9,398 nucleotides of DNA from an uncultured Chromatiaceae bacterium (GTDB lineage: Bacteria > Pseudomonadota > Gammaproteobacteria > Enterobacterales > Alteromonadaceae). Each line of letters starts with the position of its first letter. Position 1 is the first letter of the stretch. Below the pieces are notes generated by a model. That model saw only the letters and a list, made by a program, of their open reading frames with translations, was not told the DNA's origin and searched no databases. The position numbers and the translations under genes were made by a program. The stretch lies in assembly GCA_946481195.1 (NCBI GenBank), contig CAMLNG010000113.1, positions 1 to 9,398 on the forward strand, read 5' to 3'. Below are positions 7,934-9,398 of the stretch, in pieces.

Positions 7934-7938
7934 TCATT

Positions 7939-8391
7939 TTGGCTACTGCATTAAACACACTGGAAGTCCAGGAAATCATGGCATTATTGCCACATCGCTA
8001 TCCGTTTCTGCTGATTGACCGCGTGCTGGATTATGTCCCCGGCGAAACGCTGACAGCGGTGAAAAATGTCACGATTAACGAACCGATTTTCACTGGCCAT
8101 TTTCCCAATCTGCCAATTTTCCCTGGCGTGTTGATCCTGGAAGCGATGGCGCAGGCCACAGGTTTACTCGGTTTCAAAACGGTCAGCGAACGCAAAGAAA
8201 ACGAACTGTATTTGTTTGCCGGCATTGACGAAGCCCGTTTTAAAAAACCAGTAGTGCCGGGTGACCAGTTAATTCTGGAAGTGAAGTTCCTGGTAGAAAA
8301 ACGCAATATCTGGAAGTTTTCTGCCGAAGCCAAAGTGGACGGGCAGGTGGTTTGTTCTGCTCAGATTATGTGTGCCAGAAGAGAGCTTTAA
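7939..8391 (+). CDS. fabZ: 3-hydroxyacyl-[acyl-carrier-protein] dehydratase FabZ, TTG start
   Basis: FabZ removes water from 3-hydroxyacyl-ACP to give trans-2-enoyl-ACP in fatty-acid elongation. It draws on the same 3-hydroxyacyl-ACP pool used by LpxA and LpxD, so its level influences the balance between phospholipid and lipopolysaccharide. The product is 150 residues (E. coli 151), a single hot-dog fold. [14 protein letters not shown] is the N-terminal signature. The catalytic pair is His54 in [11 protein letters not shown] and Glu68 in LEAMAQ, at the family's usual numbers, and [14 protein letters not shown] sequence follows (here [10 protein letters not shown]). TTG 7939 is preferred because of AGAGGAA just before it and because it gives the expected length; E. 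coli fabZ is also recalled to use TTG. The stop comes one base before the lpxA ATG. Confidence 0.97.
   Translation: MATALNTLEVQEIMALLPHRYPFLLIDRVLDYVPGETLTAVKNVTINEPIFTGHFPNLPIFPGVLILEAMAQATGLLGFKTVSERKENELYLFAGIDEARFKKPVVPGDQLILEVKFLVEKRNIWKFSAEAKVDGQVVCSAQIMCARREL
8378..8384 (+). promoter_or_regulatory. Ribosome binding site deciding the lpxA start
   Basis: AAGAGAG at the end of fabZ ends 8 bases before ATG 8393. This supports the ATG over the in-frame GTG at 8372, which lies inside fabZ and would add seven residues not seen in the family. Confidence 0.6.
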
Positions 8392-8392
8392 T

Positions 8393-9163
8393 ATGATCCA
8401 TCCAAGTGCGGTGATTGAAGCCGGCGCCAAAATTGGCGCAAATGTCCGGATTGGACCTTTTTGTTATATCGGTGCCAATGTCGAGCTCGGTGACAACTGT
8501 ATTCTGGAATCCCACGTGGTGATCAAAGGCCCGAGCCGGATTGGCTCGGGTAACCATTTTTTCCAGTTTTGCAGTATTGGCGAAGCCTGTCAGGATAAAA
8601 AATACCGCAATGAACCGACGCAGCTGATCATCGGCAACGACAACGTATTCCGCGAAAACTGCACGGTGCACCGCGGTACTATCCAGGACAAAGGCATCAC
8701 GCAAATCGGCAGTCGTGGCCTGTATATGAACAGTAGCCATGTCGCACATGATTGTGTCATTGGCGACGATGTTATTTTCGCCAGCGGCGCTCAGGCGGCT
8801 GGTCATGTTCATATCGGCGACTGGGCTATTCTCGGTGGAATGAGTGGTATTCATCAGTTCTGCCATATTGGCGCTCATGCCTTTATCGGTGGCGGCTCTA
8901 TTGTGGTCAAAGATGTTCCGCCTTATGTGATGGCGCACGGCTCGCATGCAGTACCTCATGGCATTAACAGCGAAGGCTTAAAACGCCGCGGCTTTACGTC
9001 TGAAGTTATCCTGGAGATCCGTCGCGCTTATAAAGTGTTGTATCGCCAAGGCTTGACGGTACCAGAGGCGCTGGCTGAATTAAGCGGCAAAGCGGCTGAA
9101 TTACCTGAATTAAAAGCCTTCACTGACTTTATTGAAAATGCATCACGCGGTATCGTTCGCTAG
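8393..9163 (+). CDS. lpxA: UDP-N-acetylglucosamine O-acyltransferase LpxA
   Basis: LpxA transfers a 3-hydroxyacyl chain from ACP to the 3-OH of UDP-GlcNAc, the first step of lipid A synthesis. The product is 256 residues from ATG 8393 (E. coli 262, which has about six extra N-terminal residues). MIHPSAVIEAGAKIG begins the left-handed beta helix of hexapeptide repeats to about residue 180. A C-terminal helical domain follows (EGLKRRGF, then IRRAYKVLYR). The catalytic base is His119 in HVAHDC, aligning with E. coli His125; His138 and His154 match E. coli His144 and His160, and Asn192 matches Asn198. The acyl-chain ruler position is Gly167, aligning with E. coli Gly173. Translation is probably coupled to fabZ, whose stop is one base upstream. 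A GC-rich 8-bp hairpin (8530-8550) lies within the gene. Confidence 0.97.
   Translation: MIHPSAVIEAGAKIGANVRIGPFCYIGANVELGDNCILESHVVIKGPSRIGSGNHFFQFCSIGEACQDKKYRNEPTQLIIGNDNVFRENCTVHRGTIQDKGITQIGSRGLYMNSSHVAHDCVIGDDVIFASGAQAAGHVHIGDWAILGGMSGIHQFCHIGAHAFIGGGSIVVKDVPPYVMAHGSHAVPHGINSEGLKRRGFTSEVILEIRRAYKVLYRQGLTVPEALAELSGKAAELPELKAFTDFIENASRGIVR
8530..8550 (+). repeat. GC-rich 8-bp inverted repeat inside lpxA, followed by a T-run
   Basis: CCCGAGCC (8530-8537) and GGCTCGGG (8543-8550) pair perfectly around the loop GGATT. Six T bases follow at 8557-8562, but six other bases separate them from the stem, so this is a poor match to an intrinsic terminator. It may be chance, since 8-bp inverted repeats are expected about once in a window this size. 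Confidence 0.35.
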
Positions 9164-9251
9164 CGGCTCATTTCGCTAATAATGGTTCGCGAATAGTGGC
9201 GCCGGTGCTGTTGCAAAGCAGTTCCGGCATTTAACTGCTGCTTGTTTCAGG
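9164..9251 (+). other. lpxA-lpxB spacer with overlapping inverted repeats
   Basis: This is the longest gap between genes in the window. AGCAGTT (9217-9223) and AACTGCT (9233-9239) pair perfectly around a 9-base loop. An alternative stem joins GCCGG (9201-9205) to CCGGC (9224-9228), with CTG (9208-9210) able to pair with CAG (9219-9221); the two stems share bases and cannot both form. TTCGCTAG, TTCGCTAA and TTCGCGAA begin at 9156, 9172 and 9186. No T-run follows the stems and no start codon opens a protein here. I see no clear promoter. Confidence 0.4.
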
Positions 9252-9252
9252 A
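9248..9252 (+). promoter_or_regulatory. Ribosome binding site favouring the TTG start of lpxB
   Basis: CAGGA ends 8 bases before TTG 9261, an ideal distance. The same CAGGA runs into the ATG at 9252, so it cannot serve that codon. Confidence 0.55.
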
Positions 9253-9260
9253 TGAACTCC

Positions 9261-9398
9261 TTGCACAATACTCCTCTTCGAATTGGTCTGATCGCCGGTG
9301 AACATTCTGGCGACATCCTCGGCGCAGATTTAATCCGGGCGTTAAAACAGCAATATCCTGACGCCGAATTTTATGGCATCGGTGGTGAGCGCATGCGT
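9261..9398 (+). CDS. lpxB: Lipid-A-disaccharide synthase, N-terminal part (3' end outside window)
   Basis: LpxB is a peripheral inner-membrane glycosyltransferase (family GT19) that joins 2,3-diacylglucosamine 1-phosphate to its UDP-activated form, giving the tetraacyl disaccharide of lipid A. Only the first 46 residues are present, and the frame is open to the end of the window. The visible sequence has [24 protein letters not shown] N-terminal motifs, close to GETSGDILGAGLIRAL in E. coli, then YGIGGERM. The start is uncertain. TTG 9261 has CAGGA 8 bases upstream and gives 12 residues before Gly-Glu, close to the 13 of E. coli. ATG 9252 lies in frame three codons earlier but has no upstream Shine-Dalgarno. 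It follows lpxA after an unusually long gap for this cluster. Confidence 0.93.
   Translation, partial: MHNTPLRIGLIAGEHSGDILGADLIRALKQQYPDAEFYGIGGERMR

Noticed and set aside
8372..8392. GTG 8372 as the lpxA start
   Set aside because: It would add seven residues not seen in the family and lies inside fabZ; ATG 8393 has the Shine-Dalgarno and the conserved N-terminus.
8366..8959. Long open frame on the minus strand opposite lpxA
   Set aside because: It lies wholly across lpxA (and the end of fabZ), shows no recognisable protein features, and has no supporting context; other minus-strand open frames are likewise shadows of real genes.

Overview
This window is a stretch of conserved chromosomal 'housekeeping' sequence from a Gram-negative gammaproteobacterium. 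It carries cell-envelope genes packed head to tail on the + strand: uppS (3' part), cdsA, dxr, rseP, bamA, skp, lpxD, fabZ, lpxA and lpxB (5' part). The protein sequences, a base composition that looks near-balanced by eye, and dxr lying between cdsA and rseP (the order I recall from Vibrio and Pseudomonas; in Escherichia coli dxr lies before uppS) suggest a marine or freshwater Alteromonadales-type organism, perhaps Rheinheimera-like. The genus is a guess from protein flavour, not something I could test.

Layout. Positions 1-375 encode the C-terminal half of undecaprenyl-diphosphate synthase. It is followed by cdsA (TTG start at 381), dxr (1241) and rseP (2437); the last two start codons overlap the preceding stop codon by one base. 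After a 26-base gap comes bamA (3816-6305), then skp (6333-6848), then lpxD, whose ATG overlaps the skp stop. fabZ (TTG start at 7939) follows a 40-base gap, lpxA starts one base after the fabZ stop, and after a roughly 90-base gap lpxB begins and runs off the end. There is no gene-free stretch over 300 bases, and I see no tRNA, rRNA, mobile element, CRISPR array, integration site or convincing intrinsic terminator.

How the genes work together. Dxr commits carbon to the MEP isoprenoid pathway, and UppS makes the C55 lipid carrier used for peptidoglycan and surface polysaccharides. CdsA makes CDP-diacylglycerol for phospholipids. FabZ supplies the fatty-acid elongation cycle and competes for the 3-hydroxyacyl-ACP used by LpxA and LpxD; LpxA, LpxD and LpxB build the lipid A core. 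Skp and BamA chaperone and insert outer-membrane proteins, and RseP is the intramembrane protease that releases sigma-E when that assembly fails. The cluster therefore joins outer-membrane lipid synthesis, outer-membrane protein assembly and the stress sensor that controls both.

Nothing here looks like an undescribed system. Catalytic residues are in place in every complete enzyme. The points worth a second look are small: possible sigma-E promoters inside rseP and skp, a perfect 10-bp hairpin near the start of lpxD, an unusual lpxA-lpxB spacer with competing hairpins, TTG starts at cdsA, fabZ and probably lpxB, a BamA with no cysteine and an altered loop-6 motif, and an LpxA acyl-chain ruler position that makes a testable lipid A prediction.
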